A stretch of 64,000 nucleotides of DNA from CAVVUF01 sp963751425 (GCA_963751425.1 CAVVUF010000002.1:1922001-1986000), one strand, 5' to 3'. Positions 1 to 9,542 are shown, counted from the first letter of the stretch. Numbers and translations: made by a program. The notes: generated by a model from the sequence alone, not told the origin.

Positions 1-593
1 AAACGGACGGTTATCTCTGCGCTGACTCCCCAAAGAATCTCCTCTTGATAAGGCTTGAAATATATGACATCTCGTAAATGGGGAAAATCGCTGTTAAGTA
101 AATCTGGTCTAGGCCTGATTTCATGGTTGGTTTGGTCCGCCAGCCATTCCAACGGGATGGAGAACACATGGCTTACTTCCTCAGGCTCAAGAGTGAAAGA
201 GGTAGGCCAGGGGATCAGGCCTATGACTGGAGTTACAACATAATTGGTAATAGTGATGATTTGCTCCAATTTCCCTATCACTTGAACTTTTTCAGGCTCA
301 AGACCGATCTCCTCGTTTGCTTCTCGAAGAGCCGTTGTTTCTGGGTTGAGATCGGTGGGATCTGCCCGCCCACCTGGAAAAGAAACCTGCCCTTTGTGAT
401 CTGCAACAAGGTCAGTTCGTTTTGTGAATAAAAGATGCCATTCGGGAGCCAGCTCATTTTCACTTGCGTTTAAAATTGGAATCAAAACTGAGGCTGGTTT
501 AGCTGCTGGATACCGTAAGTGGAAATTTTCCTGTAAAGATTCTGAAACGATAATTTTTGTTAACTGCGAGATTAATTCTTGCCTGGATAACAT
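1..593 (-). CDS. NUDIX hydrolase, CoA pyrophosphatase (NudL-like), partial
   Basis: The frame is open from the ATG at 593 down to base 1, so the C-terminus lies outside the window. It carries the NudL-type signature: an LLFTKRT segment, then GQVSFPGGR and, about 14 residues later, TALREANEEIGL, which is the NUDIX box with its REANEE metal-binding glutamates. Family members hydrolyse CoA and related nucleotide diphosphates to 4'-phosphopantetheine and 3',5'-ADP in the cytosol. The start lies one base beyond the trmI stop, so it is the last gene seen of the minus-strand tRNA-modification operon. The CoA-specific role is inferred from the VSFPGG region; another nucleotide substrate is possible. 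Confidence 0.85.
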   Translation of the reverse strand, partial: MLSRQELISQLTKIIVSESLQENFHLRYPAAKPASVLIPILNASENELAPEWHLLFTKRTDLVADHKGQVSFPGGRADPTDLNPETTALREANEEIGLEPEKVQVIGKLEQIITITNYVVTPVIGLIPWPTSFTLEPEEVSHVFSIPLEWLADQTNHEIRPRPDLLNSDFPHLRDVIYFKPYQEEILWGVSAEITVR

Positions 594-594
594 T

Positions 595-1452
595 TTATGA
601 ATCAGGAACTACGATATTTTCAACGGAATCGTCCGATCCAATCAGGTCTTCCTCCGAGGGAAGTGCGCCTTCTTGAATCGATCGAGCGAAGATTAAAAAA
701 CCTGTATGGGCAACCATGCGGTCGGTAGGACGTAAACGTTCTGGAACTGCTTTATAGTAACGAAGTAAGACCTCGCAAACGTCTATAAAGGCAAAATTCT
801 CGCGATGCAAGGCGATTAGCAGTTTTGAAACCTGGTTGGTTGTAGGCAAGATTGAGCCAAAAAACCCTCCAAGTTTTAAAGCCTGGCGAACCTGGACGAT
901 ATAGTCATAGGGATTTGGAACATCCAAGAATAAGGCATCAATATTTGTCTCATCGAATCCTTCCATGATATCTCGGGTTTTGAAAGTAACTTGCTCAGCC
1001 AGACCGACACGCTCCAGATTCTTTTGGGCCAGCTGCTGCATCTCGGGTCGGCTATCATAGGAATATACATGACCGGTGGGGCCAACTGAAAAGGCCAATG
1101 CAGTTGTCAGAGCGCCGGAGCCCGTGCCTGCCTCTAAAACTTTTTTCCCAGGACCAATACCGAGGGTGACTAAAACAAAACCAACATCTTTGGGGTACAT
1201 GATCTGAGTATTGCGACGGATTTCGATCAGCAAATCGGCAATCGATGGCTGGAGTAGGAGATAGCTGGAGCCGAGGTGACTGTACACTTTGCTACCCCAG
1301 GGCAGGCCGATAAGATCAGCATGATTTAATACACCCCGGTGGGTCTGAAGCTGATCTCCTGCCCTTAAGCGAAGCATATAGCGCTTATTTTGAGCGCTTA
1401 CCAAGAGCGCTGTATCGCCCTCCTGAGCTAAGATGTCATTATTAAGCATCAT
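595..1452 (-). CDS. trmI: tRNA (adenine-58-N1)-methyltransferase
   Basis: This 285-residue protein has the TrmI layout: a small N-terminal beta domain (about residues 1-70) followed by a class I SAM-dependent fold. Motif I is VLEAGTGSGALT at about 105-116. The DALFLDVPNPYDY segment (about 172-184) is the family's catalytic-site motif. TrmI makes m1A58 in the T loop of tRNA. The ATG at 1452 overlaps the stop of the upstream membrane-protein gene (ATGA), showing translational coupling. Its place beside mnmA and cysteine desulfurase fits a tRNA-modification operon. The length is normal and all key motifs are present. Confidence 0.93.
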   Translation of the reverse strand: MMLNNDILAQEGDTALLVSAQNKRYMLRLRAGDQLQTHRGVLNHADLIGLPWGSKVYSHLGSSYLLLQPSIADLLIEIRRNTQIMYPKDVGFVLVTLGIGPGKKVLEAGTGSGALTTALAFSVGPTGHVYSYDSRPEMQQLAQKNLERVGLAEQVTFKTRDIMEGFDETNIDALFLDVPNPYDYIVQVRQALKLGGFFGSILPTTNQVSKLLIALHRENFAFIDVCEVLLRYYKAVPERLRPTDRMVAHTGFLIFARSIQEGALPSEEDLIGSDDSVENIVVPDS

Positions 1453-1733
1453 TTTTTCTCCTTTCCTTTTTTCTCTACTTGAGCCAGGCTAAGCCAATAC
1501 CCCACAAATAAAAAGAGAAGGCTCCCGATTAAAGCAGCGCCAATATGAATTGACCCGAATTTATCAAAGGTCCACCCAAAATTAGTTGCAACCCATTGAC
1601 CGATCCAAAAACCAAACCAGCTCAGGCAGAGATAAAAAAGCAGCCGACCTGGACCACCTCCACGCCAAAGATGAAATAAGGCACCGATCAGCGTAGAAAA
1701 GATAAAGCCGAGAACAAGCATTGGGAGTGTCAT
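1449..1733 (-). CDS. small membrane protein of unknown function
   Basis: This protein of 94 residues has three likely transmembrane segments: MTLPMLVLGFIFSTLIGALF, then LLFYLCLSWFGFWIGQWV, then IHIGAALIGSLLFLFVGYWL. The lysine-rich cytosolic tail is KKGKEKK. The ATG at 1733 was chosen because it begins the first hydrophobic segment and lies 8 bases after the mnmA stop; a longer upstream reading would overlap mnmA. The last codons overlap the trmI start. I do not recognise the family. Its operon position suggests a conserved Chloroflexota neighbour of tRNA-modification genes, but no function can be assigned. Confidence 0.75.
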   Translation of the reverse strand: MTLPMLVLGFIFSTLIGALFHLWRGGGPGRLLFYLCLSWFGFWIGQWVATNFGWTFDKFGSIHIGAALIGSLLFLFVGYWLSLAQVEKKGKEKK

Positions 1734-1741
1734 AAATAACC

Positions 1742-2820
1742 TCAATCTGGTTGAATAATCCCACCACCAAGGCAAACCTGGTCAGCATAGAACACCGCAG
1801 CCTGCCCCGGGGTTATATCGCGTAATTTGGTTTGAAATTTGATGTGAACTTTTTGATTGGATAAAGGGGTTATGCCAGCTTCAACTTCTTGTGCTTTATA
1901 ACGAATTTTAATATTAGCTTCAAAAGGATGTTCAGGACATTTACCAGAGATCCAATTTACCTGGCTGGCGATCAATTCATCCTTTCCTAATTCTTCAAGG
2001 GGACCAACGATCAGAGTGTTTCGGATCGGGTCTTTATCCAATACATATAGTGGAATGGGTGAGGCAATGCGAATGCCTTTTCGCTGTCCGATGGTATAAA
2101 AAGCCAATCCTTGATGCTCTCCGATTTTCTCGCCGCTTCGGTCTAAAATAGGGCCGGGATTCTGGATATTGTCTGAATGTCGGATGAGAAAATTTCGATA
2201 ATCATCATTCCCCAGGAAACACAAATCCTGACTCTCGGATCGTTCGGCAACCGGTAAGTTGAACTGATGAGCAAGCTGCCTTACCTGGGTTTTCGTATAT
2301 TCGCCTAACGGGAAAATTGATCGGGCAAGTTGATCTTGTTGTAAGAACATGCAATACGTATGATTGATCCTTCTGATGATCGATGGCACGTAGGAGCTGC
2401 CAGCTTCCCTGGTCAACCTGTTGTACTCTGGCATAATGGCCGGTCGCCATAAAATTTGCGCCTATCGCAAGAGCGCGCTGAAAAAGGAAACCCCATCGAA
2501 TGTGCCGGTTACATACCAGGCAGGGATTCGGTGTTATGGATCGGGCATATTCGTTTACAAAGGTATCGACAACTGTACTGTTTGAAAATTTCCTGGGCAT
2601 CTATTGTGTAAAAGGGAATTCCAAGTCTGCCGGCAACACGCCGAGCCATATGCATCGCATCGGGAGTACAACAACGGTTCTCTGCTTCACTGCCTGGCTC
2701 ATTCCAAAGACGCAGCATCATACCAGTTACCTGGAAACCTTGTTGAACAAGCAAGGCAGCAGCCACTGAACTGTCTACCCCACCGCTCATCGCAACGACT
2801 ACGTGACCGGGCGATGTCAT
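1742..2820 (-). CDS. mnmA: tRNA-specific 2-thiouridylase MnmA, two frameshifts
   Basis: Three successive frames together make a full-length MnmA of about 359 residues. Segment one (2820 to about 2580) holds the PP-loop MSGGVDSS at residues 11-18. Segment two (about 2580-2345) holds NPCLVCN with the catalytic cysteine, then MATGHYAR and KDQSYVL. Segment three (about 2345-1742) holds SESQDLCF with the partner cysteine, FYTIGQRKG and the C-terminal beta barrel. Removing one base near 2580 (in an AAA run) and one near 2345 restores the frame. MnmA uses persulfide sulfur from a cysteine desulfurase to make s2U34 in tRNA, and that desulfurase is the gene just upstream. Every motif is intact, so sequence error is likelier than a pseudogene. 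Confidence 0.85.
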
Positions 2821-2827
2821 CGAGTGT

Positions 2828-3992
2828 TTAACGCTCCATTTTTCTGGCTTCTGTGATGATCTTTGGTAATTGATCTAAGAAATAGTCAATCTCAACAGGT
2901 GTTGTACCAGTGCCTATGGTGATGCGCAACGATCCCATAGCCCAATCGCGTTCCAAACCGAGAGCGAGCAGCACATCGGATGGTTCTGGGCTGCCAGTCT
3001 TGCAAGCTGACCCAGAAGAACAAGCGAAATCCAGAATTATCCAAGAGCATAAGAAGTGTATTACCATTTACACCTCGAAAAACAAAGCTGGCGTGGTTCG
3101 GCAGGCGTTGCTGCGGGTGACCGGTGAGCTGGGAATCGGGGATCTCCTCTAAAATTCGCCCAATCAGGCGGTTACGGAGCGGCAGAAGATGCTCAACCCT
3201 TGAGACTCTTTCTGCTTGAACGATATTCAAAGCTTCTGCCAACCCAACGATATAGGGGATATTATGGGTGCCGGAGCGTAAGCCAAATTCTTGTCCACCG
3301 CCTGTCTGGGTGGGAATGATCGGGATTCCTTTCCGCACATATAAGGCTCCAATACCCTTGGGACCATAAAATTTATGAGCTCCTATCGAGAGCAGGTCGA
3401 CCTTAAGTTGCTCTGTATCGAGGGAAAGATAAGCAGCAGCCTGAACAGCATCGGTATGGAAAATAATCCCACGTTCCCTACATAAGGCGCCTATTTCAGC
3501 AATCGGGTTGATTGTACCGATCTCATTGTTCGCATAGATAATTGATACGATCGCAACATCTGCAGTAAGGTAGGGGATAATTTTTTCTGGTTCTACAGCA
3601 CCCAATGGGTTTACAGGTAGAGAGACTAAGTTAAAGCCAAATACATCTGCTAACTGCCTGGCAGTGTGAGAGACAGCATGGTGTTCGACAGGCGAGATCA
3701 GGATCGTATTGGCACCTCGTAATTTCCGAGCGGCGAAAGCAGCACCTCTCAGGGCAAGGTTATCGCTTTCTGAGCCACATGCTGTAAAGACAACTTCACC
3801 TGGAAGGCAATTCATGCCCTGGGCGACTTGTTCTCGAGCATTTTCGAGGGCCGCCTCTGCCTGTTGACCGTACGAGTGAATCGAAGATGAATTACCAAAA
3901 ATTTGGTTGAAGTAAGGAAGCATCTGACCCAGCACCCGCTGATCAACCGGGGTGGTGGCGGCATAATCAAGATATATCTTAGAAGAATTCAT
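2828..3992 (-). CDS. cysteine desulfurase (IscS/NifS family), one frameshift
   Basis: The N-terminal 322 residues begin with IYLDYAATTPVD and contain EHHA (PLP-stacking histidine, about residue 104) and SIGAHKFYGPKG with the PLP lysine at 207. At about 3027 the frame shifts by one base. The shifted frame continues with FACSSGSACKTG, which is the persulfide-carrying cysteine loop, and ends at 2828. Dropping one base in the TTTCGC stretch restores one protein of about 388 residues. The enzyme takes sulfur from L-cysteine and passes it on, here most plausibly to MnmA, whose start lies 7 bases after this stop. No ribosome site precedes the ATG, and a -10 box lies 7 bases upstream, so the mRNA may be leaderless. 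Confidence 0.87.
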
Positions 3993-3999
3993 GGGGCTG

Positions 4000-4030
4000 A
4001 TTATATCTCAGGAAAAGAGGCTCATGTCAA
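4000..4030 (-). promoter_or_regulatory. promoter for the cysteine desulfurase operon
   Basis: On the minus strand there is an exact TTGACA at 4030-4025 and an exact TATAAT at 4005-4000, with a 19-base spacer. The start codon at 3992 comes about where transcription would begin, so the first gene is probably translated from a leaderless mRNA. The boxes are visible directly; their activity is inferred. Confidence 0.6.
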
Positions 4031-4054
4031 TTTTTTTCGCTGCAAAGTCTTTCC

Positions 4055-4063
4055 TGATATAAT
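4055..4063 (+). promoter_or_regulatory. extended -10 promoter for phosphohexomutase operon
   Basis: The sequence TGATATAAT is a perfect extended -10 element (TGnTATAAT). No good -35 box is present, which is normal for extended -10 promoters. A GGAG site at 4091-4094 lies 5 bases before the ATG at 4100. It is back-to-back with the minus-strand promoter at 4000-4030. Confidence 0.55.
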
Positions 4064-4099
4064 ATTCTTGATCTCAAATTCTCACGATTCGGAGACTAG

Positions 4100-5521
4100 A
4101 TGTCTGAAATAATCCACTTTGGGACAGATGGATGGCGCGGTCGATTGGCAGATGATTATACATTCGCTAATCTTCGCCGGTGCACACAAGGATTTGCAAA
4201 TTATCTAATCGAAAAAGATTTTGCGGGTGAGTGGGTCGTGGTAGGTTATGATCAGCGTTTCCATTCAGAAAATTTTGCGGCTGCGGCTACGGAAATCTTG
4301 GCTGGAAATGGTTTTCATGTCTACCTTACCCAGGAACCTACACCAACACCGGCAATATCTTATTCGGTCGTGAATAAAAATGCCGTTGGGGCAGTGAACA
4401 TAACTGCATCGCACAATCCACCGACGGATAATGGTTTCAAAGTAAGAGACAGCCATGGTGGGGCGATTGATCCGGAAGGATTGAAGCAAATTGAAGGCTT
4501 GATCCCGGTTTCAGAGGAGAAACTCAAGAGGATGCCTCTCAAAGAGGCGATCAACGAAGGTAAGGTGGACGTTTTTGATGCTGCTCCCGAATACATCGAG
4601 CAAATAAAACGTCTTGTGGACCTTGAGCCAATCAAAAATGCAGGGTTTAAGATCTTGATTGATCCGATGTGGGGGAATGGGTGCGGATGGTTCCCCAGGC
4701 TTCTCCAGGGAGGCAAATCTCAGATAGAAGAAATTCACAACTTTCGGAATCCAATCTTTCCGGAAATGTCTCGACCGGAACCTATCCCGCCAAATGTCAA
4801 TGTCGGCCTCCGGGAAACTGTACTGCGTAAGGCAGATGTGTTGATTGTGACGGATGGAGATGCTGACCGCTTAGGCTTGGGCGATGAGAATGGGCAGTTT
4901 ATTGATCAGTTACGCGTGTTTGGTTTGTTAGCATATTATTTACTGGAAGTCAGAGGTCTGCGCGGACCTATTGTCAAGACACTTTCGACAACGACCATGC
5001 TCAATAAGCTTGGTAAGTTGTATAACGTACCGGTCTATGAGACCGGGGTCGGTTTTAAATATGTTGCTCCAAAAGTATTGGAGACGAACGCGATCATTGG
5101 GGGTGAAGAGTTGGGTGGATATGCTTTTCAAGGACATGTTCCTGAGCGCGATGGAATCGTGGCAGGATTATATATCTTAGATATGATGGTCAAATTAAAA
5201 TCCAAGCCATCCCAGTTATTGGAGCTTCTCTTTCAGAAGGTCGGATATCATTATTATGACCGGATTGATTCTCAATTTAGCGGGGACCGTCTTCCACGAG
5301 AGAAGATGATTTTAGAGGCTAATCCTAATACACTGGGAGGCTTAAAGGTTTTAGGGTTGGACACCACGGACGGCTTTAAATTCAAGCTTGAAGATGGTGG
5401 TTTTTTATTGATCCGTTTTTCAGGGACCGAGCCGATACTGCGCGTCTATACAGAGACGATGCATCAGGATAAAGTACAGAATATCCTGGAAGATGGTTTA
5501 CGCGTGGCAGGCTTGAGATAG
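4100..5521 (+). CDS. phosphoglucomutase/phosphomannomutase (alpha-D-phosphohexomutase)
   Basis: This 473-residue cytosolic enzyme has all four family landmarks: FGTDGWRG near the N-terminus, the catalytic phosphoserine loop TASHNPP with Ser104, the metal loop DGDADRLG at about residues 251-258, the sugar-specificity loop GGEELGGYAF, and the phosphate-binding loop RFSGTEPILRVY near the C-terminus. It interconverts hexose 1- and 6-phosphates and feeds nucleotide-sugar or glycogen synthesis. Which sugar it prefers cannot be read with certainty. It leads a three-gene operon with TatD (3-base gap) and a polyprenyl synthase. Confidence 0.93.
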   Translation: MSEIIHFGTDGWRGRLADDYTFANLRRCTQGFANYLIEKDFAGEWVVVGYDQRFHSENFAAAATEILAGNGFHVYLTQEPTPTPAISYSVVNKNAVGAVNITASHNPPTDNGFKVRDSHGGAIDPEGLKQIEGLIPVSEEKLKRMPLKEAINEGKVDVFDAAPEYIEQIKRLVDLEPIKNAGFKILIDPMWGNGCGWFPRLLQGGKSQIEEIHNFRNPIFPEMSRPEPIPPNVNVGLRETVLRKADVLIVTDGDADRLGLGDENGQFIDQLRVFGLLAYYLLEVRGLRGPIVKTLSTTTMLNKLGKLYNVPVYETGVGFKYVAPKVLETNAIIGGEELGGYAFQGHVPERDGIVAGLYILDMMVKLKSKPSQLLELLFQKVGYHYYDRIDSQFSGDRLPREKMILEANPNTLGGLKVLGLDTTDGFKFKLEDGGFLLIRFSGTEPILRVYTETMHQDKVQNILEDGLRVAGLR

Positions 5522-5524
5522 TTT

Positions 5525-6340
5525 GTGACAGCAAACTGGTTGGTTGATACACATTGTCATTTGGACTTTAACGTTTTTAATATTGATCGAGCAGAGGTTG
5601 TCGATCGCGCCAAAGAATCTGGTGTAATCCGGATTGTCAATCCGGGGATTAATATCTCTACCAGCAAGCTTGTGTTGGAGCTGGGAGCAATCTTTCCAGA
5701 GGTTTATGCTGCGATCGGGATACATCCCAATGAGTTACATTCTTTAGATGTATTTCGTGATGGGGAGCTGAAAGGTTTATTGACTCTTCCTAAAGTGGCT
5801 GCCGTAGGAGAGATTGGACTAGATTATTACTGGAACAAAGCTCCTAAGAATCTCCAGATGAAAGCTTTTGAGATTCAGCTTCAGTTTGCAGCTGAGGCAG
5901 GGCTGCCGGCTATAGTGCATAATCGGGAGGCAAGCCACGACACCTTATCCATCTTAACTTCCTGGCATTCGGGATTAAAATCCGCCTACCCTAATCTGGC
6001 AAAAATTCCCGGTGTTTTACACTCATTTTCGGGTACAATCGAAGAAGCTCTGTATGTGGTTGAGATGGGATTCTTCATCGGGATCACGGGTCCGGTGACA
6101 TTCAAGAAAGCCGTCGACCTGCAGAAACTGGTGACCGTTCTGCCGCTCGAAAGCTTATTGGTTGAAACAGATGCCCCTTTTCTAACTCCTCATCCAATGA
6201 GAGGTAAACGGAACGAACCCTCTTATGTAAAAATTACCACCGAAAAGATTGCAGAGCTACGCGGGATTTCCTATGAGCAGGTCGCTGTGGTTACAACTGA
6301 AAATGCATTCCGATTATTTCATTGGAGAGAACCTTTTTGA
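5525..6340 (+). CDS. TatD-family metal-dependent hydrolase/DNase
   Basis: This 271-residue TIM-barrel protein starts with GTG, 3 bases after the preceding stop. Metal ligands are visible: DTHCHLD at residues 8-14, GEIGLDYYW with the bridging glutamate, a VHNREA histidine, an HSFSG histidine and LVETDAPFL with the last aspartate. TatD proteins are 3'-5' exonucleases or deoxyribonucleases that act on damaged DNA; they are not part of the Tat translocon despite the name. Length and motifs are standard, and it appears intact. Confidence 0.92.
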   Translation: MTANWLVDTHCHLDFNVFNIDRAEVVDRAKESGVIRIVNPGINISTSKLVLELGAIFPEVYAAIGIHPNELHSLDVFRDGELKGLLTLPKVAAVGEIGLDYYWNKAPKNLQMKAFEIQLQFAAEAGLPAIVHNREASHDTLSILTSWHSGLKSAYPNLAKIPGVLHSFSGTIEEALYVVEMGFFIGITGPVTFKKAVDLQKLVTVLPLESLLVETDAPFLTPHPMRGKRNEPSYVKITTEKIAELRGISYEQVAVVTTENAFRLFHWREPF

Positions 6341-7299
6341 GTAAAGTACCATTTTTTGATCCCGTTCAGGAAGGAATCCAACGGGTTGAAGGACGAATGA
6401 TTGGGCAAGCTGAAGGCCTGAACCCAGAGTTATCCGCTGCCCTGCGGCTATTAATTGCTTCCGGTGGAAAAAGAATCAGGGTTGCGGTCACCTTGTTGAT
6501 GGGCGGGATGTTGAATGCAGATGCCGAAAGGTTAACTACTTTAGCATCTGCGATTGAGCTGCTTCATACAGCAACCCTCGTGCATGATGATTTAATCGAC
6601 GGAGCATTGATCCGTCGAGGAACACCGACACTTAATGCGAACTGGTCTCCAGCGGCCACGGTTTTAACCGGTGACTATATCTTTGCAAGGGCGGCCAAAT
6701 TGGCAGCGGAGACCGGTTCTGTACCAATCATTATATTGTTTGCTGAAACCTTGGCGATCATTGTCAATGGTGAGATCACCCAGATGTTTGGTAGACATCA
6801 ATTGATCGACCGATCGGCATATGATCAGCGTATCTATGCAAAAACCGCATCTCTATTTGAGACAGCTTGCCGATCCGCGGCGATCCTCAGCACGCAGGAT
6901 GAAGCTGTCTGGGAAAATGCCAGGTTATATGGCTATCAAATTGGGATGGCCTTCCAGATTGTTGATGATATTTTGGATTTTACGGGCGAACAAGAAACCA
7001 TTGGTAAACCTGTCGCCAATGATTTGAGGCAGGGATTAGTAACGCTGCCAGCTCTCCTTCATTATGAACACAATCCCAAACAGAGCTTGATCAAGTCAGT
7101 TATCAATGGAGAGGCAACCGAGGTGGAGATAAACCGCTTGGTGGAAGCGATCCGAAAAGATGGAGCGATCGATGCTTCTATGCAGATCGCTCATCAATAT
7201 GTTGAGAGAGGAATAAACGCCCTATCAGGCTTCTCAGACTGCCTCGAAAGGCAGAGCCTGGAAAGCCTGGCGCGTTTTATCGTCGAAAGACGAAAATGA
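6337..7299 (+). CDS. long-chain polyprenyl diphosphate synthase
   Basis: This trans-isoprenyl synthase has both aspartate-rich motifs: HTATLVHDDLIDGA (first DDxxD, about residues 77-90) and QIVDDILDFTGE (second). GGKRIR binds the diphosphate of the acceptor. It condenses isopentenyl diphosphate into a long chain, probably for a quinone side chain. The TTG at 6337 overlaps the tatD stop (TTGA) and has a GGAGAG site 7 bases upstream, so I prefer it to the in-frame TTG at 6322. Length after this choice is 320 residues, normal for IspB/solanesyl-type enzymes. Chain length cannot be predicted here. Confidence 0.9.
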   Translation: MSKVPFFDPVQEGIQRVEGRMIGQAEGLNPELSAALRLLIASGGKRIRVAVTLLMGGMLNADAERLTTLASAIELLHTATLVHDDLIDGALIRRGTPTLNANWSPAATVLTGDYIFARAAKLAAETGSVPIIILFAETLAIIVNGEITQMFGRHQLIDRSAYDQRIYAKTASLFETACRSAAILSTQDEAVWENARLYGYQIGMAFQIVDDILDFTGEQETIGKPVANDLRQGLVTLPALLHYEHNPKQSLIKSVINGEATEVEINRLVEAIRKDGAIDASMQIAHQYVERGINALSGFSDCLERQSLESLARFIVERRK

Positions 7300-7388
7300 G
7301 TAGGAGAAGAGATTGGGGCTCTTTGCGCGAACATCAGCTTTCAGAGTTTGGAATGCTACAGATCTCGAACTTTTTCCATCAAGATTGA
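7296..7388 (+). CDS. possible 30-residue ORF coupled to polyprenyl synthase
   Basis: An ATG overlaps the synthase stop as ATGA and opens a 30-codon frame (begins MSRRRDWGSL, ends NFFHQD). The overlap is the same coupling style as elsewhere in this operon, but the peptide has no recognisable domain and could be chance or the remnant of a longer gene. It fills most of the short space before the convergent nucleotidyltransferase gene. Confidence 0.2.
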   Translation: MSRRRDWGSLREHQLSEFGMLQISNFFHQD

Positions 7389-7395
7389 CCTCTAA

Positions 7396-8350
7396 TCAAT
7401 ATATAATTTCAAGGTTAAGGTGCTGGTAAGAGGTCAACCTGGACCCTTTCAGGAGCAGTGTATTGGTTATCTGGCAGTGATGTTCAATAAGGCAGTCGGA
7501 TTCGATAAACACATTCGGTCCAATGCTGCATTGTTCTCCGATTGTAGAGTGGGGGCCGATCCAATAAGGGGGGTGCAGGACAACATTTTTTTCGATTGTG
7601 ACCGAATCGTCGACAAAGTGTGGCTTTTCAATTTGAAGAAAGTGTAAATTAATTTCCAGTAAATCTTGAGCCGAGGTGAGGTTTAATCGCTCTTCGATCA
7701 ATACACCACGGACGGTTTCTCCTTGGTCGATGAGAGACTGAATGGCATCTTGCAACTCATACTCACCCCGCGGAGACGGTTTTATATGCGGCAGATCGTC
7801 CAGGATACCTGGTTGGAAAATATAGATAGGCAGGCTGGCGATGTTTGAAACCATTTGTTGATGAGACCGGCTTCTCTGTGATCCTGGTAATGCGCTCCTT
7901 TTCGATCTGCACAACTGCAGTTTGTTGCACTTTATCTGGTGAGACAAGCCTCAAAGCTAACAAGGCTGCGGTATGGGGTTGGGAGTACCAGGAGGTAATC
8001 ATATTGGTATAGCTGATTTGGGGGATGAGACTGTCGCAAGCAGTGAGAAGGAAATCCCCAACAATCCAATCCTTAGCACACATCAAGGCATGGGCCATAC
8101 CTCTTGGCTCGAACTGTTCCACGAAACGAATGTTGATCTCAGGGAGAGGATTATCTTGAAAATAGGATGTTAATCGTTCATCAACAGGGCTGGTGACAAT
8201 AATAAAATCGGAGACTGCATTGGACGCGATTAAATCTACAATCCTCGAAATGATTGGCTGGCCTAAAACAGGAAGCATGGCCTTCGAACGCTGGAAAGTG
8301 ATGGGGTGCAGGCGTTTACCGCGCCCGGCTGCCAGGATGACTGCTTGCAT
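7396..8350 (-). CDS. sugar-1-phosphate nucleotidylyltransferase, one frameshift
   Basis: The N-terminal part (8350 to about 7860) begins MQAVILAAGRGKRLHPIT with the nucleotide-binding G-x-G-x-R loop, and continues through SKAMLPVLGQP and ACDSLI. At about 7860 the frame moves by one base and continues with SLPIYIFQPGI, then a left-handed beta-helix style tail (SVTIEKNVVL, STIGEQCSIGPNVFI). Joined, they give about 318 residues. Such enzymes couple a sugar 1-phosphate to an NTP. The gene follows the GHMP kinase by one base, so the kinase probably makes the sugar 1-phosphate used here. The sugar is unknown. Confidence 0.8.
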
Positions 8351-8351
8351 C

Positions 8352-9494
8352 CTAATCTACATCCATCAAAGTGAGCCCTTCTCGTGAGATCTTTGGGCGG
8401 TATATCCAGGCGGATGTCAAGTTTGCTTCAGACACCACTTTCTCCCAGGCATGCATCACCTGCTCTTCGTGATCGGGACGGGTCAGTGCGAAAACGGATC
8501 CACCACTGCCTGCACCGGTTAGCTTGGCTCCTAAGGCTCCATTCTGCAATGCACTTTTAATAAGGAGGTTATTTGCCCAACCTGCCCCATCTTCAAACCC
8601 ACAATACTGCATCATCTTGTCAACCAGCTGGTGGTTTTCGTTCATGAGAGACCCAAAACTCTCAAGATCATTCGCTAGAAGCGCTATTTTCCCTTTCCAG
8701 GCTGTTTCCCAAGCAGATGACATGAACTGTACCATCGGCGGTGTGCTGCCACCATGATTAATCCAATCCTGGTGCTCCAGAAGATAGCGGGGTCTCATTT
8801 TACCATGCACATCGCCGGAGTCGTGTTGAATGCCAGTTGAGACTGCTATGATCGGTAAATCTTTTACCCAGGGATCTAACCGTTCATAGGTGGTATAAGG
8901 TTCTGAGGCGATGGGGTGATGATGAAGCTTACCGCGATAATCCAGATAGGCGATCCCTCCAAAAAGAGGTACGTAACGGTCGGCAAAACCACATGTGATG
9001 TGCAACTCCAATGACTCAACCCTTTGGGTTAATTCAGAGAGAACATAATCGTTGTGGAAATATCGATCCAGGTCATAATATTCTCTTAGCGCTCCCAAGG
9101 TGAGGAGAACAAAAAGAGATGACCCACCCAAACCGCTCTGCCTGGGAACTTCGCTCCAAAGGGAGAGACTGATCCCTCGTTTGTGAATGTGTTCTCTGAA
9201 TTCAGGGCTGTATTGGTTGAGGCGGTTAATGGCTGCCTTAACCAGATCCATCCGGCCATCGTAAGGGAGTGGAATTTGGGAAGGCGTAAATTCTAGCTGC
9301 TCCGTTACAACCGAAAGTAGACCCGGGCTGGGGCGAGAAGTGATTGTTCTTAGAATGATGGAGGAAGCATCTTCCACGCGTATCCCTGCAAAAAGGTTGA
9401 CCGCAGCAGATATCGTAGCAAAGTCGCCTTCATTGCCATCGCTGGGATTACCAAGGATGTTGATACGGGCAGGAATGGTTAGCTCGAAGGGCAT
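8352..9494 (-). CDS. GHMP-family sugar kinase
   Basis: This 380-residue protein has the three GHMP motifs: IPARINILGNPSDGNEGDFA at the N-terminus (motif 1), RQSGLGGSSLFVLL (motif 2, the ATP phosphate loop PxxxGLGGSS), and LTGAGSGGSVFAL (motif 3). The ILGNPSD start resembles glucuronokinase and related anomeric sugar kinases rather than galactokinase or mevalonate kinase. It lies one base ahead of a nucleotidylyltransferase, so a kinase-plus-pyrophosphorylase salvage route to a nucleotide sugar is likely. Which sugar is open. No clear ribosome site precedes the ATG. Confidence 0.85.
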   Translation of the reverse strand: MPFELTIPARINILGNPSDGNEGDFATISAAVNLFAGIRVEDASSIILRTITSRPSPGLLSVVTEQLEFTPSQIPLPYDGRMDLVKAAINRLNQYSPEFREHIHKRGISLSLWSEVPRQSGLGGSSLFVLLTLGALREYYDLDRYFHNDYVLSELTQRVESLELHITCGFADRYVPLFGGIAYLDYRGKLHHHPIASEPYTTYERLDPWVKDLPIIAVSTGIQHDSGDVHGKMRPRYLLEHQDWINHGGSTPPMVQFMSSAWETAWKGKIALLANDLESFGSLMNENHQLVDKMMQYCGFEDGAGWANNLLIKSALQNGALGAKLTGAGSGGSVFALTRPDHEEQVMHAWEKVVSEANLTSAWIYRPKISREGLTLMDVD

Positions 9495-9542
9495 GGGTGG
9501 ATTGAGGAGGATAGAGCTGAAGAAAAAATTCTTGGGACGTTT

